From positions 1-64,000 of the forward strand of contig NZ_VATY01000004.1 in NCBI RefSeq assembly GCF_005885635.1: DNA of 64,000 bases. The letters run 5' to 3'. Each line of letters begins with the position of its first letter. Position 1 is the stretch's first letter. The DNA comes from Maribacter algarum (ex Zhang et al. 2020). Lineage in GTDB: Bacteria > Bacteroidota > Bacteroidia > Flavobacteriales > Flavobacteriaceae. The notes below the pieces were generated by a model. It saw only the letters and a program-made list of their open reading frames with translations. It was not told the DNA's origin and made no database searches. The position numbers were made by a program, and so were the translations under genes. Below, in pieces: positions 29,194-38,985 of this stretch.

Positions 29194-31596
29194 ATGACCA
29201 AGCACATTGGAATCCTCTTGTTTTTACTGTTTTTTAGTTTTTCCAACTTCTGTTTTGCACAACAAAAATATACACTAAGCGGAACTATTTCCGAAGCGGC
29301 TAGTAATGAGACTTTAATTGGTGTGACCATTGCAGTGCCTGAATTGCAGACTGGAGTTACCACTAATGAATATGGGTTTTATTCAATCACTCTACCTGAA
29401 GGAGAATATCAAATCTTGGTTAACTACCTAGGTTTTAAAGATGTAGTCCAAACCATTTCACTCACTCAAAACCAAAAAATTAATTTCCAACTTGTTGAGG
29501 CCGCAGAACAATTGGATGAGGTAATAGTTACCGAAGATGTGGAGAAAATGGATATTCGCACGCCTCAAATGAGCGTGAATACAATGTCCGTCGAGACTAT
29601 CAAGAAAATACCTGTTATTCTTGGAGAAGCCGACGTTATTAAATCCATTCTACTACTTCCCGGAGTTACCAATGCTGGAGAAGGCGCTTCAGGGTTTAAT
29701 GTTCGTGGAGGTGCGGTAGATCAAAACCTTATTCTATTGGATGAGGCTATTATTTTTAACTCTTCCCATTTATTTGGCTTCTTCTCGGTTTTCAATCCTG
29801 ATGCGATTAAGGACATTAAATTATACAAAGGTGGAATTCCCGCTCGCTATGGTGGAAGAGTCTCATCAGTGCTCGATATTTTCCAAAAGGAAGGGAATAG
29901 CAAGGAATTAAAGGTGAACGGAGGAATTGGCGCAGTAGCCAGTAGATTATTAGTTGAAGGCCCTATTGTAAAAGACAAAGCAGCATTTTTGGTTGGAGGA
30001 AGAGGTTCATATGCGCATCTATTTCTTCCATTATTTAATCAAGATAATACGGCATATTTCTACGATTTAAATACAAAACTGAATTACAACATTAACGACA
30101 AAAACAGCATTTACCTTTCGGGATATTTCGGCAGGGATGTCTTCGGAATTAATGACAGTTTCGTCAATACCTATGGGAATTCCGTAGGTAACTTTCGTTG
30201 GAATCATTTATTCTCCGATAAACTATTTTCAAACCTCTCTTTAATTTATTCCGATTACTACTACGGACTGAAGTTAGATTTTGTTGGTTTTGATTGGAAT
30301 TCAGGCATTCAGAATTTCAATGTAAAATATGACCTGAAACATTATCTAAATGATAAACTGCAAGTGAATTATGGTTTGAACAATATTTATTATGCATTTA
30401 ATCCTGGGAAAATTGCTCCAAGTAATGCCGAATCTGGCATTGTTGAAGACCAACTCACGAAAAAGTATGCAAATGAATTTGCTGCATATATTGATGTTGA
30501 ACATGATATCACCAAAAATCTTAGTCTGGGATATGGCGTCAGGTTCAGCAACTTCATTCGTTTAGGGCAAGATGAACTAAACGTCTATGAAAATGATAAC
30601 CCTGTACTTTTCGACCCTTTTCTTTTGGTGTATCAAGAGGCAGAGCCAATAGAAACTGTCAATACAAGAGGGGGCGGGAATTTGGCAACATTTAACAATT
30701 TTGAACCAAGAGTATCACTTTCCTATACTTTAAATAACAACAGCTCTGTAAAAGCAAGTTATACAAGACTCGCGCAGTATCTGCATCTACTTTCCAATAC
30801 CAGCTCCCCCACTCCTTTGGATGTATGGACGCCTAGCGGCCCTTTCACCAAGCCGCAACTTTTAGACCAGTACGCGCTTGGGTTCTTTAAGAATATAAAA
30901 GATGGTGACTATTCTTTGGAAACCGAGGTGTTTTACAAAGACATCCAAAACAGAATCGATTATATTGACGGTGCCAATTTAATAGCGAATGATGCTATTG
31001 AGACCGTTATTCTAAATGGAGAAGCTAGGGCTTATGGATTGGAGTTTCTTTTAAGAAAGAACGAAGGTAAATTTCAGGGATGGCTTGCCTATACCCTTTC
31101 AAAATCGGAACAGCGCACACCGGGAAGAGTATCAAGTATAGACAATGGAAGATCTAATCTAGAAACGGGAATCAACTTTGGTAATTGGTACAGCACCCCG
31201 TATGACAAGACCCATGATATTTCACTTTTTGCAAGTTATGACCTAAATGAAAAATGGAACTTCAATTCAAATTTTGTTTATCAAACGGGGCAACCGACCA
31301 ACTATCCCGTAGGTCAGTTTGAGTTTCAAGGCTTAACTGTTCCTTATTATGGGTTAAGAAATACAGAACGACTTCCCGATTATCATCGAATTGACATATC
31401 TGCGACACTCACACCACGAAAAAATAAGAATCGTAAGTTGCAGGCAGAATGGGTATTTAGTGTTTACAATTTATACTCGCGTAGAAATGCGGCTTCCATC
31501 AACTTTAGAAGAAATGTAGATACGGGAGTTAACGAAGCAGTTCGAACTTCTATTTTCGGAATTGTACCAGCGGTCACATATAACTTTAAATTTTAG
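29194..31596 (+). CDS. TonB-dependent outer-membrane receptor
   Basis: 800 residues. A signal peptide (1-22, ending CFAQQ) precedes a carboxypeptidase-regulatory-like domain (24-105, LSGTISEAASNETLIGV), a plug domain (about 115-230, with NVRGGAVDQNLILLDEA), and a 22-strand type beta-barrel ending in an aromatic residue (TYNFKF). It imports an unknown substrate with TonB energy. The DUF4249 lipoprotein gene begins 4 nt downstream, a pairing common in Bacteroidota. No SusD gene follows, so this is not a classical polysaccharide-utilisation pair. Confidence 0.95.
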   Translation: MTKHIGILLFLLFFSFSNFCFAQQKYTLSGTISEAASNETLIGVTIAVPELQTGVTTNEYGFYSITLPEGEYQILVNYLGFKDVVQTISLTQNQKINFQLVEAAEQLDEVIVTEDVEKMDIRTPQMSVNTMSVETIKKIPVILGEADVIKSILLLPGVTNAGEGASGFNVRGGAVDQNLILLDEAIIFNSSHLFGFFSVFNPDAIKDIKLYKGGIPARYGGRVSSVLDIFQKEGNSKELKVNGGIGAVASRLLVEGPIVKDKAAFLVGGRGSYAHLFLPLFNQDNTAYFYDLNTKLNYNINDKNSIYLSGYFGRDVFGINDSFVNTYGNSVGNFRWNHLFSDKLFSNLSLIYSDYYYGLKLDFVGFDWNSGIQNFNVKYDLKHYLNDKLQVNYGLNNIYYAFNPGKIAPSNAESGIVEDQLTKKYANEFAAYIDVEHDITKNLSLGYGVRFSNFIRLGQDELNVYENDNPVLFDPFLLVYQEAEPIETVNTRGGGNLATFNNFEPRVSLSYTLNNNSSVKASYTRLAQYLHLLSNTSSPTPLDVWTPSGPFTKPQLLDQYALGFFKNIKDGDYSLETEVFYKDIQNRIDYIDGANLIANDAIETVILNGEARAYGLEFLLRKNEGKFQGWLAYTLSKSEQRTPGRVSSIDNGRSNLETGINFGNWYSTPYDKTHDISLFASYDLNEKWNFNSNFVYQTGQPTNYPVGQFEFQGLTVPYYGLRNTERLPDYHRIDISATLTPRKNKNRKLQAEWVFSVYNLYSRRNAASINFRRNVDTGVNEAVRTSIFGIVPAVTYNFKF

Positions 31597-31600
31597 TAAG

Positions 31601-32458
31601 ATGAAGAAAGTTTTTAGCTTGGTGTTCGTGATACTATTCTTTACTGGGTGTGAAGATGTTATAGAAGTGGATGTACCACAAACTCCCCCGCGCCTTGCTA
31701 TTGATGCCTTGATTCGGCTTGATGCAAGTAAGGCAATAACAACAGTAGAGATAAAAGCAAATCTAACAAGTTCATTTTTTGGGGATATAACTCCTGCTGA
31801 ACTCACCAATATTTCAATCATAAATCCAGATTATGTGCCTACATCTCCTCTTGACAGCCAGGCACTTCCGCTAAATGAATTAATCCCTGGAGTTTACCAA
31901 GCATCAAAAAGCACTATTTTCTTTACCGAAGGAGAATTGCAACTGGCCATTCAACACGATGGCCAACGTTATTTGGCTTTGACAAGATTTGTACCTTCCT
32001 CACCGATAATTAGCTTAGAACAAGGTGATGGAACTTTATTTGCCGGTAATGAAACGGAAGTGGAGGTAGCCTTTACAGATAATCCGGATCGAGAAGATTT
32101 TTATCTGGTTGACTTAGATTTTGGTGACTATTTGGTAACAGAAGATGAATTCTACAACGGTCAAACTTTTAGATTTTCTTATTTTTACGATGAAGGTGTT
32201 GAACCTGGCAGAGAAATAAATATAAGTCTTTTAGGGGTTGATGAACCTTTTTATAACTATATGAATCAACTTATAGTCCAGTCAGGCGGAGATCAAGGTC
32301 CTTTTCAGACTCCTTCCGCGACAGTACGCGGAAATATTATTAATATCACAAACATTGATAATGTAAACTCATTTGACAATGTTGAAGATTCAGATAATTT
32401 TGCTTTGGGATACTTTGCAGTTTGTCAAACGTTTACAGACACTATTATTATAGAGTAA
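31601..32458 (+). CDS. DUF4249-family lipoprotein
   Basis: 285 residues from ATG 31601. Residues 1-17 form a lipoprotein signal with lipobox FFTGC (Cys18), so the protein is probably anchored in a membrane. The mature region opens EDVIEVDVPQTPPRLAIDALI, typical of DUF4249, and is predicted mainly beta. The function of DUF4249 is unknown. It lies 4 nt after a TonB-dependent receptor gene and probably works with it at the outer membrane. The upstream in-frame ATG (31562) lies within the receptor gene and is rejected. Confidence 0.9.
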   Translation: MKKVFSLVFVILFFTGCEDVIEVDVPQTPPRLAIDALIRLDASKAITTVEIKANLTSSFFGDITPAELTNISIINPDYVPTSPLDSQALPLNELIPGVYQASKSTIFFTEGELQLAIQHDGQRYLALTRFVPSSPIISLEQGDGTLFAGNETEVEVAFTDNPDREDFYLVDLDFGDYLVTEDEFYNGQTFRFSYFYDEGVEPGREINISLLGVDEPFYNYMNQLIVQSGGDQGPFQTPSATVRGNIINITNIDNVNSFDNVEDSDNFALGYFAVCQTFTDTIIIE

Positions 32459-32461
32459 GGT

Positions 32462-33586
32462 CTATTTCTTCAAAAATGATTGGATAACTTTTTCAATAAG
32501 AAGCCCTGCATTTTCCATATTATAATTTAAAGGCTTTGAAGTATCCTGGATTTCCAAGACAGTAAGATTTTCAAATTTCAGAACCTCTTTTTTATCTAAA
32601 TCCAATTGACCACATAAAGCGACTACAGGTACATCAAAACGATTTCCTAATTCAACAACGCCTTTTATGAGTTTACCATACAGCGTTTGGCTATCGATTT
32701 TCCCTTCTCCCGTAATGATATAATCGAATTCATTTTGCCTTAATATCTCTTCCACTTTTGATATCCCTAAAACAAAATCAATTCCTGAAATAAATTCAGC
32801 ATCACAAAATATTTTGAGTCCATACGCTGTTCCTCCCGCTGCTCCTGAACCTGAGAGCATCGCATCATCTTTTTTCGTCTGTAGCTGAACTAAATTAGCG
32901 AAGTCTTGCATACCAAAGTCAAGTTGTTCAATTTCTTCAGGACTTCCTCCTTTTTGTTTTCCATAGATATGCGCTGCCCCTTCAGGTCCGTATAAAGGAT
33001 TATCTACATCATTAATGGCAAAAAATGACACCCCTTTTAAGGATATACTATTGCTGCTTTTATGAATAGAATTTATTTTTGAAAGATTAGCTCCGTTTGG
33101 AGCTAACTGATTTCCATTGTTATCTAAAAAGTAGTACCCTAAGGCTTCAGCTATACCTAAACCGACATCGTTTGTTGCGCTACCTCCTATTCCTAAATAA
33201 ATTGAAGTACTTCCTTTTAGAATAGCATCTTTGATTAACAATCCTGTTCCGAATGTGGAAGTTTTCATTACATTTCTTTCTCCTTCATTCAGTAGTGCTA
33301 AGCCTGATGTTTTTGCAAGTTCAATGTATGCTGAATTGTTTTTAGGGTTGTATAAGTATTCCGTTTTAATATCACGTCCAAGGGAATCAACCGTATCAAC
33401 TTCAATCGCATCACAATTGACATTTGCCAAAATCGTATCTAAAAACCCATCACCTCCATCGGAAGCTCGAACAGAATGCACAATAGCATCAGGAAAAACT
33501 GAATTTATTCCCCTACGCATTGATTCTATAACTTCACGGGCTGTTAAAGAGCCTTTGAACTTATCTGGAATCAATAGTATTTTCAT
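32462..33586 (-). CDS. glycerate kinase (GlxK/GarK family)
   Basis: 374 residues, normal for the GlxK/GarK family. It phosphorylates D-glycerate, usually to 2-phosphoglycerate, and feeds it to glycolysis. N-terminal KILLIPDKFKGSLTAREV, central LGIGGSATNDVGLGIAEALG, GSGAAGGTAYGL and ITGEGKIDSQTLYGK are family signatures. It converges with the DUF4249 gene (stops 3 nt apart) and diverges from the small DUF6095-like gene. No glycerate pathway partners are visible nearby. Confidence 0.95.
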   Translation of the reverse strand: MKILLIPDKFKGSLTAREVIESMRRGINSVFPDAIVHSVRASDGGDGFLDTILANVNCDAIEVDTVDSLGRDIKTEYLYNPKNNSAYIELAKTSGLALLNEGERNVMKTSTFGTGLLIKDAILKGSTSIYLGIGGSATNDVGLGIAEALGYYFLDNNGNQLAPNGANLSKINSIHKSSNSISLKGVSFFAINDVDNPLYGPEGAAHIYGKQKGGSPEEIEQLDFGMQDFANLVQLQTKKDDAMLSGSGAAGGTAYGLKIFCDAEFISGIDFVLGISKVEEILRQNEFDYIITGEGKIDSQTLYGKLIKGVVELGNRFDVPVVALCGQLDLDKKEVLKFENLTVLEIQDTSKPLNYNMENAGLLIEKVIQSFLKK

Positions 33587-33662
33587 ATGATTTGTTTGCT
33601 GCTATTTCTTAGTTTTAAATATACGGTTAAATGCCTACTTTTAAGCACAACATAGAATCTAA

Positions 33663-33893
33663 ATGAAAACGGATAAGAATTTACTAATCAAGGGGTTAAA
33701 GTTCATTGCCTATACCATCGCCTTGATGTTCGCTGCCCCAATAGTACTTTACCAAGCTTTTAAAAATGAAGGGCACCCATTCTTTTGGCCCGTTCTTATT
33801 GTTGGATTTATTCTTGCCATTTTAGCTATAGGAATGGGTTTTTATAGTATAAAAGTAATTATGGATTCGCTTTTCAAAAAGAGTAGCAAATAA
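33663..33893 (+). CDS. small membrane protein, DUF6095-like
   Basis: 76 residues with two hydrophobic helices (about 11-32 and 41-66), a KNEGHPFFWPV loop and a lysine-rich C-terminus. This matches my memory of DUF6095, a small family of Flavobacteriia. The family name is moderately certain, the function unknown. It stands alone. A CGACGC/GCGTCG hairpin (33942-33955) in the 100-bp gap that follows may act as a weak terminator. Confidence 0.7.
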   Translation: MKTDKNLLIKGLKFIAYTIALMFAAPIVLYQAFKNEGHPFFWPVLIVGFILAILAIGMGFYSIKVIMDSLFKKSSK

Positions 33894-33994
33894 CCTCGGG
33901 ACGGGCCCGCAAGGCATTAAAAGTAAAATTAAGATTGATTTCGACGCAAGCGTCGGAACATTTTAAATCTCGATTATCAAGTAAACAGAAGTAA

Positions 33995-34684
33995 CTATTT
34001 CTGTTTTTTCTTACCAGCGTTACCCCACTTATCATTTAAGGTAGCATAGTCATAATCTAGAACCGATTTCTGCCGCACTAGTCGTTCGGCTGTAAAAGCA
34101 CGTTGCAGAATATCTTCAATCAAATAATCTTCATGAACTTCTTTGGGGTTGAATTCTTCTTTAAGACTTATTTTAAACAACTTAGCAGTTGTGCTATACC
34201 AAAAAGCTCGCCAACCGCTTCTTAGCTCTTTTACCAAATCAAAAGCAGTCGTACCGGTTTGTCGGTGAATCAGCTTTACCAAGATTTGTCCTTCTGTCCG
34301 CGTCAATTTTTTCAGTTCTTCTGAAAATTCGTCCTCAATATATTTCTGGATTTTCTTGGTATACTTTTTCCGTTTGGACTTTCTTTTGATTTTTACAATA
34401 CTATCATTAAGTTCCACCAAACGCTCAGCAGCCAGCTTGGCATACGGATATACTTTTAAGGTCTTCCTACGCAAAATATAGTACCGTAACTTGGTTTTAT
34501 AATCCGGAAACTTCAATTTTCCAAAAAGATATACTTCATCAAGGTCAATAGAGCTTCTAAAAATAGAATCCCCCTCAACAATAATCATCTTCTCGGCAAT
34601 AGAGTCTAAAGGCTTCTCCTCTACTTGACTCCATCCGAAGAAAACGAATGATACGCATATACCAAAAAGTATCTTTTTTTTCAT
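33995..34684 (-). CDS. DUF4294-family secreted protein
   Basis: 229 residues from ATG 34684, which starts a signal peptide (KKKILFGICVSFVFFGWSQ). The in-frame ATG at 34732 would add 16 residues and is less likely. The conserved core FPDYKTKLRYYILRRKTLKVYPYAKLA identifies DUF4294. A basic segment (KIKRKSKRKKYTKKIQKYI) and a helical C-terminal part follow. Function unknown, probably periplasmic. It diverges from the M42 peptidase gene, an arrangement often conserved in relatives. Confidence 0.85.
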   Translation of the reverse strand: MKKKILFGICVSFVFFGWSQVEEKPLDSIAEKMIIVEGDSIFRSSIDLDEVYLFGKLKFPDYKTKLRYYILRRKTLKVYPYAKLAAERLVELNDSIVKIKRKSKRKKYTKKIQKYIEDEFSEELKKLTRTEGQILVKLIHRQTGTTAFDLVKELRSGWRAFWYSTTAKLFKISLKEEFNPKEVHEDYLIEDILQRAFTAERLVRQKSVLDYDYATLNDKWGNAGKKKQK

Positions 34685-34789
34685 GTACCCTATTATGAGC
34701 AAAAGCCCTGCCAAAATTAACGATAAATACAAAGGCTTATTATTAAATAAGTGTGAATATTGTTAACTTCGTCTACTAAACCTTTATAA

Positions 34790-35878
34790 ATGGCAAGCAA
34801 AAAGATTCTTACCAAAAAGTCACTTGATTTTTTTGAAAAATACCTTAATAATGCAGCCCCAACAGGCTATGAATGGGAAGGACAGAAATTATGGATGGAC
34901 TACCTTAAACCATATGTAGATACTTTTATCACAGATACCTATGGTTCTGCAGTGGGAGTAATAAATCCAGATGCGAAATATAAAGTCGTTATCGAAGGAC
35001 ACTCTGATGAAATTTCGTGGTACGTAAATTACATTACTGACAATGGGCTACTTTATGTAATTCGAAATGGAGGTAGTGACCATCAAATTGCGCCTTCAAA
35101 ATGGGTAAATATTCACACAAAGAAAGGTTTCGTGAAAGGTGTATTTGGTTGGCCAGCCATCCACACTAGAAAAGGTGCCAGTGAAAAACCGCCTAAACTT
35201 GATAATATATTTGTCGACATTGGCGCAAAAGACAAGGAAGAAGTTGAAAAAATGGGAGTCCATGTTGGTTGTGTAATTACATATCCCGATGAGTTTCAAA
35301 TATTAAACAAAAATAAGTTCGTTTGCCGAGCAATTGATAACAGAGCTGGTGGATTCATGATTGCTGAAGTAGCTCGCCTTTTGCATGAAAATAAAAAGAA
35401 ATTGCCTTTCGGACTGTACATCACCAATGCTGTTCAAGAAGAAATCGGACTTCGTGGCGCTGAGATGATTACGCAAACCATTAAACCCGATGTAGCCATC
35501 GTAACTGATGTATGTCACGATACTACGACACCAATGATTGAAAAGAAAACTCAAGGTCATACTGAAATTGGTGCAGGACCAGTTATATCATACGCCCCAG
35601 CTGTTCAAAATAAACTTAGAGAGCGAATTATTGAAACTGCTGAGGCGAAGAAAATTCCGTTCCAACGTATGGCCGCCTCTCGTTCTACAGGGACAGATAC
35701 CGATGCCTTTGCCTATAGCAACGGAGGTGTAGCATCCGCTTTGATTTCATTACCATTGCGTTATATGCACACTACAGTAGAAACTGTACATCGAGATGAT
35801 GTAGAAAATGTGATTCGATTGATTTATGAAACACTTCTCAATATAAAGGATGGTGAGACATTCAGTTATTTCGACTAA
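34790..35878 (+). CDS. M42-family metallopeptidase (glutamyl/deblocking aminopeptidase)
   Basis: 362 residues. M42 peptidases are large cytoplasmic oligomers that trim N-terminal residues from peptides with two metal ions. Expected metal and catalytic motifs are seen: EGHSDEISW (His ligand and Asp), AIDNRAGG (bridging Asp), QEEIGLRGA (catalytic Glu pair), VTDVCHD (Asp) and a late HTTVETVHRDD (His). No signal peptide is present. It ends at a strong terminator shared with no other gene. Confidence 0.95.
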   Translation: MASKKILTKKSLDFFEKYLNNAAPTGYEWEGQKLWMDYLKPYVDTFITDTYGSAVGVINPDAKYKVVIEGHSDEISWYVNYITDNGLLYVIRNGGSDHQIAPSKWVNIHTKKGFVKGVFGWPAIHTRKGASEKPPKLDNIFVDIGAKDKEEVEKMGVHVGCVITYPDEFQILNKNKFVCRAIDNRAGGFMIAEVARLLHENKKKLPFGLYITNAVQEEIGLRGAEMITQTIKPDVAIVTDVCHDTTTPMIEKKTQGHTEIGAGPVISYAPAVQNKLRERIIETAEAKKIPFQRMAASRSTGTDTDAFAYSNGGVASALISLPLRYMHTTVETVHRDDVENVIRLIYETLLNIKDGETFSYFD

Positions 35879-35883
35879 ATATT

Positions 35884-35910
35884 AAGCCTCCTTATTAGGG
35901 AGGCTTTTTT
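35884..35910 (+). terminator. intrinsic terminator of the M42 peptidase gene
   Basis: AAGCCTCC (35884-35891) pairs with GGAGGCTT (35899-35906), followed by TTTT. The NUDIX gene starts only 6 nt beyond. Confidence 0.92.
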
Positions 35911-35915
35911 GTCTT

Positions 35916-36464
35916 ATGGATGAACTTATTGACATACTTGATTCGGAAGGGAATGCTACAGGAAAAACAGCGATGAAATCAGAAGCTCATCAAATGGGGT
36001 GGTTTCACGAAACCGTTCATATTTGGTTCTATACTTCGGATGGAAGGGTACTACTTCAACAAAGAGGAAAAGGAAAAGACACTCATCCTTTACTTTGGGA
36101 TGTCTCAGTTGCGGGTCATATCAGAGCTGGAGAAACAATGGAACTTTCTGCGCTTCGGGAAGTTGAGGAAGAAATTGGATTATCTATTTCTGAAAAGGAA
36201 CTTGAAAAAATCGGAGTTTATAAATCTGTACAAAAGCATCGAGAAGATTTAGTGGATTGTGAGTTCCATCATGCTTTTTTATGTGAATTAAAAATTCCTT
36301 TAGAGCATCTTAGAAAACAGGAAAGTGAAGTTGAGGCTTTGAAACTGATTTCGCTGCTTCAATTTTCTGAGGAAACTTGGGGTATGGCAAATCTCAAAAA
36401 GTATGTTCCGCACGAAGTTTCGTATTACACCGAAATAATCAAAGCGATAAAGGAAAGATTATAA
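35916..36464 (+). CDS. NUDIX hydrolase, IPP-isomerase/YfcD-like
   Basis: 182 residues. The complete Nudix box GHIRAGETMELSALREVEEEIG (written here as its 5' part GHIRAGET and 3' part REVEEEIG) lies at about 68-89. The N-terminal MDELIDILDSEGNATGK and WFHETVHIWFYTSDG resemble the YfcD and isopentenyl-diphosphate isomerase-like subgroup. It hydrolyses a nucleoside diphosphate derivative or acts on a related pyrophosphate. It overlaps the convergent hisS stop by 6 nt and begins right after a terminator. Confidence 0.9.
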   Translation: MDELIDILDSEGNATGKTAMKSEAHQMGWFHETVHIWFYTSDGRVLLQQRGKGKDTHPLLWDVSVAGHIRAGETMELSALREVEEEIGLSISEKELEKIGVYKSVQKHREDLVDCEFHHAFLCELKIPLEHLRKQESEVEALKLISLLQFSEETWGMANLKKYVPHEVSYYTEIIKAIKERL

Positions 36465-37835
36465 TTTGGCTATAAAATCATCAATGGCATCAAAATTGTA
36501 AGTCTCTTGTTCTCCATTCGCCATATTCTTCACGACAAAGGTTTTATCCTTTAATTCCTGAGCACCAAGTAAAATTACATGAGGTACATTGCGACTATTA
36601 GCAAACTTCATTTGCTTCTGCATTTTGGCGTCTGAGGGGTAAATATCAGCTCTTACTCCGGCAGATCGCAATTGAGTTGTCAAACGCAAAGCCGCCAAAG
36701 CTTCTTGCTCTCCAAAATTCACACAAAGAACATCCAATGATTGCTCAATAGCCTTAGGAAACAAACCAAGTTCTTCTAACACCAAATAAATGCGGTCGAG
36801 TCCGAATGAAATACCGACTCCACTTACATTTTTCAAACCAAAAATTCCAGTTAGGTCATCATAACGGCCACCGCCACCAATAGAACCCATCTGCACGCCT
36901 TCTGGTGCTGATACCTCGAAAATGGCACCTGTATAGTAATTTAAACCCCTTGCAAGAGTAACATCAATGGAAAGATTTGCCGATTGCAGTCCAATATCTT
37001 CAATAAATTCAAGGATAAATCGAAGCTCTTCAACCCCTTTGGTTCCTATTTCAGAAGAGGATAACAAATATTGGAGTTTGTCAAGCTGCTCTGTATTACT
37101 TCCATTTAAAGAAAACAAGGGACTTGCCTTTTCGATAGCTGTTTCGGAGATTCCTTTTTCAAGCATTTCCTTTTTGACGCCCTCTTCACCTATTTTATCA
37201 AGTTTATCAAGTGCGACAGTGAAATTGATTAGGTTGTTTCCTGCTCCAATAACTTCGGCTATTCCGGCCAGTATTTTTCTATTATTAAGTTTGATTTTGA
37301 CACCTTTCAATTCTAACTCCGTGAAAACGGAATCATATAATTGCACCAGTTCTACTTCTTGTAACAACGAATCCGAACCTACAACATCAGCATCACATTG
37401 GTAAAACTCTCTGAAACGTCCTTTTTGTGGACGGTCGGCACGCCAAACCGGTTGAATTTGATAGCGCTTAAAAGGGAAATCAATCTCATTCTGATGTTGA
37501 ACCACATAACGCGCAAAAGGTACGGTTAAATCGTAGCGTAGTGCTTTTTCAGAAATTTTAGGAGTGAGTGAGCTTGAATTTTTGGAACTATAGGTAAAAT
37601 CATCAACCTTGCTAATAAAATCACCAGAATTCAATATTTTAAAAATCAAACGGTCTCCTTCATCACCGTATTTGCCCATTAAGGTATCTGAATTCTCAAA
37701 AGAAGGCGTCTCAATGGGTTGAAATCCGAAAGTTCGGAAATGCTTCTTGACGATATCAAAAATATAGTTTCGTTTACTAACTTCTGAAGGAGAAAAGTCC
37801 CTAGTCCCTTTGGGAATGGATGGTTTTTGTGCCAT
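36459..37835 (-). CDS. hisS: histidyl-tRNA synthetase
   Basis: 458 residues from ATG 37835 (MAQKPSIPKGTRDF). The in-frame ATG at 37892 adds 19 atypical residues. It is a class II aminoacyl-tRNA synthetase charging tRNA-His. Motif 1 lies near PKGTRDF and the YDLTVPFARYV helix. Motif 2 is QIQPVWRADRPQKGRFREFYQ (its core is FREFYQCD). The histidine-specific RGLNYYTGAIFE and motif 3 GGGGRYDDL, GISFGLDR are also visible. The C-terminal anticodon-binding domain begins near 375. Confidence 0.97.
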   Translation of the reverse strand: MAQKPSIPKGTRDFSPSEVSKRNYIFDIVKKHFRTFGFQPIETPSFENSDTLMGKYGDEGDRLIFKILNSGDFISKVDDFTYSSKNSSSLTPKISEKALRYDLTVPFARYVVQHQNEIDFPFKRYQIQPVWRADRPQKGRFREFYQCDADVVGSDSLLQEVELVQLYDSVFTELELKGVKIKLNNRKILAGIAEVIGAGNNLINFTVALDKLDKIGEEGVKKEMLEKGISETAIEKASPLFSLNGSNTEQLDKLQYLLSSSEIGTKGVEELRFILEFIEDIGLQSANLSIDVTLARGLNYYTGAIFEVSAPEGVQMGSIGGGGRYDDLTGIFGLKNVSGVGISFGLDRIYLVLEELGLFPKAIEQSLDVLCVNFGEQEALAALRLTTQLRSAGVRADIYPSDAKMQKQMKFANSRNVPHVILLGAQELKDKTFVVKNMANGEQETYNFDAIDDFIAKL

Positions 37836-37960
37836 TTGGTGTTTTAGTTCTTCTACGAATATTCCATCGGCTACGCTTAGGAAACTATTCATGTAATAAT
37901 AACAAATATAATTGTTTGATTGCGCTTTACAATGTAAGCCTAAAGTAAAGTCGGCTAACC

Positions 37961-38434
37961 TTATTTCACCTCAATCATGGTTTCAAACCATTTGTATAAA
38001 TCACCTTTGGTAATTACGGCGCCTTGTTCTATTAATTTGAACTTATCGAAATTCTCTTCGATATAAGCTTTAGAAGCTGTAAGATATTCCACAAAATCAG
38101 ATTGCCAGTTTTTCTTGAACCAATTGAAACCAACTATAGTGGTTAAATCAATTTCAGGATTCATTACTTTGACCGAAATCAATTTCATTTCCTTTTCAGC
38201 GCAATGAAATAGGTGCATGTGTTGTGCGGAAACATTTTCTAAATAATTGACCTTAGTCAATACACCTTCCCAAATTAAATCGCTAAAAACATCTACTTCA
38301 TCTTCGGCAACCTCAGGTTTATCATCTTTAAGCTTTTTCCATTCTTCACCTGTGATGGACTGAGTTGATAAAAAGTTTACAAACTCAGGTTTAAGCTCTT
38401 CTAACTGTTGTTTTGTAAGTCGTCTGTATTTCAA
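37961..38434 (-). CDS. DUF6495-like protein
   Basis: 157 residues beginning at a TTG codon (38434). No in-frame ATG exists before the upstream TAA, and the next internal ATG would remove most of the protein. The N-terminus KYRRLTKQQLEELKPEF is the conserved opening I associate with DUF6495. Later segments SDLIWEGVLTK and YLTASKAYIEENF are well ordered. No signal peptide or membrane helix is present. Function unknown. It lies after the rpsF-rpsR-rplI operon terminator and before hisS. Confidence 0.78.
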   Translation of the reverse strand: MKYRRLTKQQLEELKPEFVNFLSTQSITGEEWKKLKDDKPEVAEDEVDVFSDLIWEGVLTKVNYLENVSAQHMHLFHCAEKEMKLISVKVMNPEIDLTTIVGFNWFKKNWQSDFVEYLTASKAYIEENFDKFKLIEQGAVITKGDLYKWFETMIEVK

Positions 38435-38460
38435 AACTATACTTTATTAATTCTTTTAAA

Positions 38461-38498
38461 TAAAAAAACCGCTCCCTTTGACTAGCTCAGAGAACGGT
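38461..38498 (-). terminator. intrinsic terminator of the rpsF-rpsR-rplI operon
   Basis: On the minus strand ACCGTTCTCT pairs with AGGGAGCGGT (10 bp, two G-U pairs; plus-strand arms 38468-38477 and 38489-38498), then seven T. It lies 22 bp past the rplI stop. Confidence 0.85.
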
Positions 38499-38519
38499 GA
38501 TTTCTATATACTATTAAAT

Positions 38520-38972
38520 TTACTTTTTCTCAGCAACTACTTCGAAAGGAAATTCAACTATAACATCTCTATGCAAACGTATTTGCGCATTTGCAGTTCC
38601 TGTTCTTTTAACGGTTCCACCATTAATGCTGATAAACTTCTTATCAATCTCATGACCATCTTTTGCCAAAGCTGCAGCCAAGTCAATAGTAGTTACGGAT
38701 CCAAATAATTTATCTCCAGCTCCAGTTTTGGCTGGAATTTTAATCTCTAAGCTTTTCAAAGCCTCAGCAGTTTTATTAGCTGCATCAACAACTTTTTTCT
38801 CCTTATGGGCTTTTTGCTTCAAATTTTCGGCCAAAACCTTCTTTGCAGAAGGAGTTGCCATAGAGGCAAGACCTTGAGGAATTAAAAAATTTCTTCCGTA
38901 GCCGTTCTTAACGTTCACCAAATCGTCTTTAAACCCTAGGTTTTCAACGTCCGCTTTTAATATAAGTTCCAT
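38520..38972 (-). CDS. rplI: 50S ribosomal protein L9
   Basis: 150 residues, normal length. The N-terminal domain has MELILKADVENLGFKDDLVNV and GYGRNFLIPQGLA, the L9 signature. A long connecting helix and C-terminal domain follow. L9 binds 23S rRNA near the L1 arm. It is last in the rpsF-rpsR-rplI operon, with 13 bp to rpsR, followed by a clear terminator. Confidence 0.98.
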   Translation of the reverse strand: MELILKADVENLGFKDDLVNVKNGYGRNFLIPQGLASMATPSAKKVLAENLKQKAHKEKKVVDAANKTAEALKSLEIKIPAKTGAGDKLFGSVTTIDLAAALAKDGHEIDKKFISINGGTVKRTGTANAQIRLHRDVIVEFPFEVVAEKK

Positions 38973-38985
38973 GGTTTCGTCTCTT

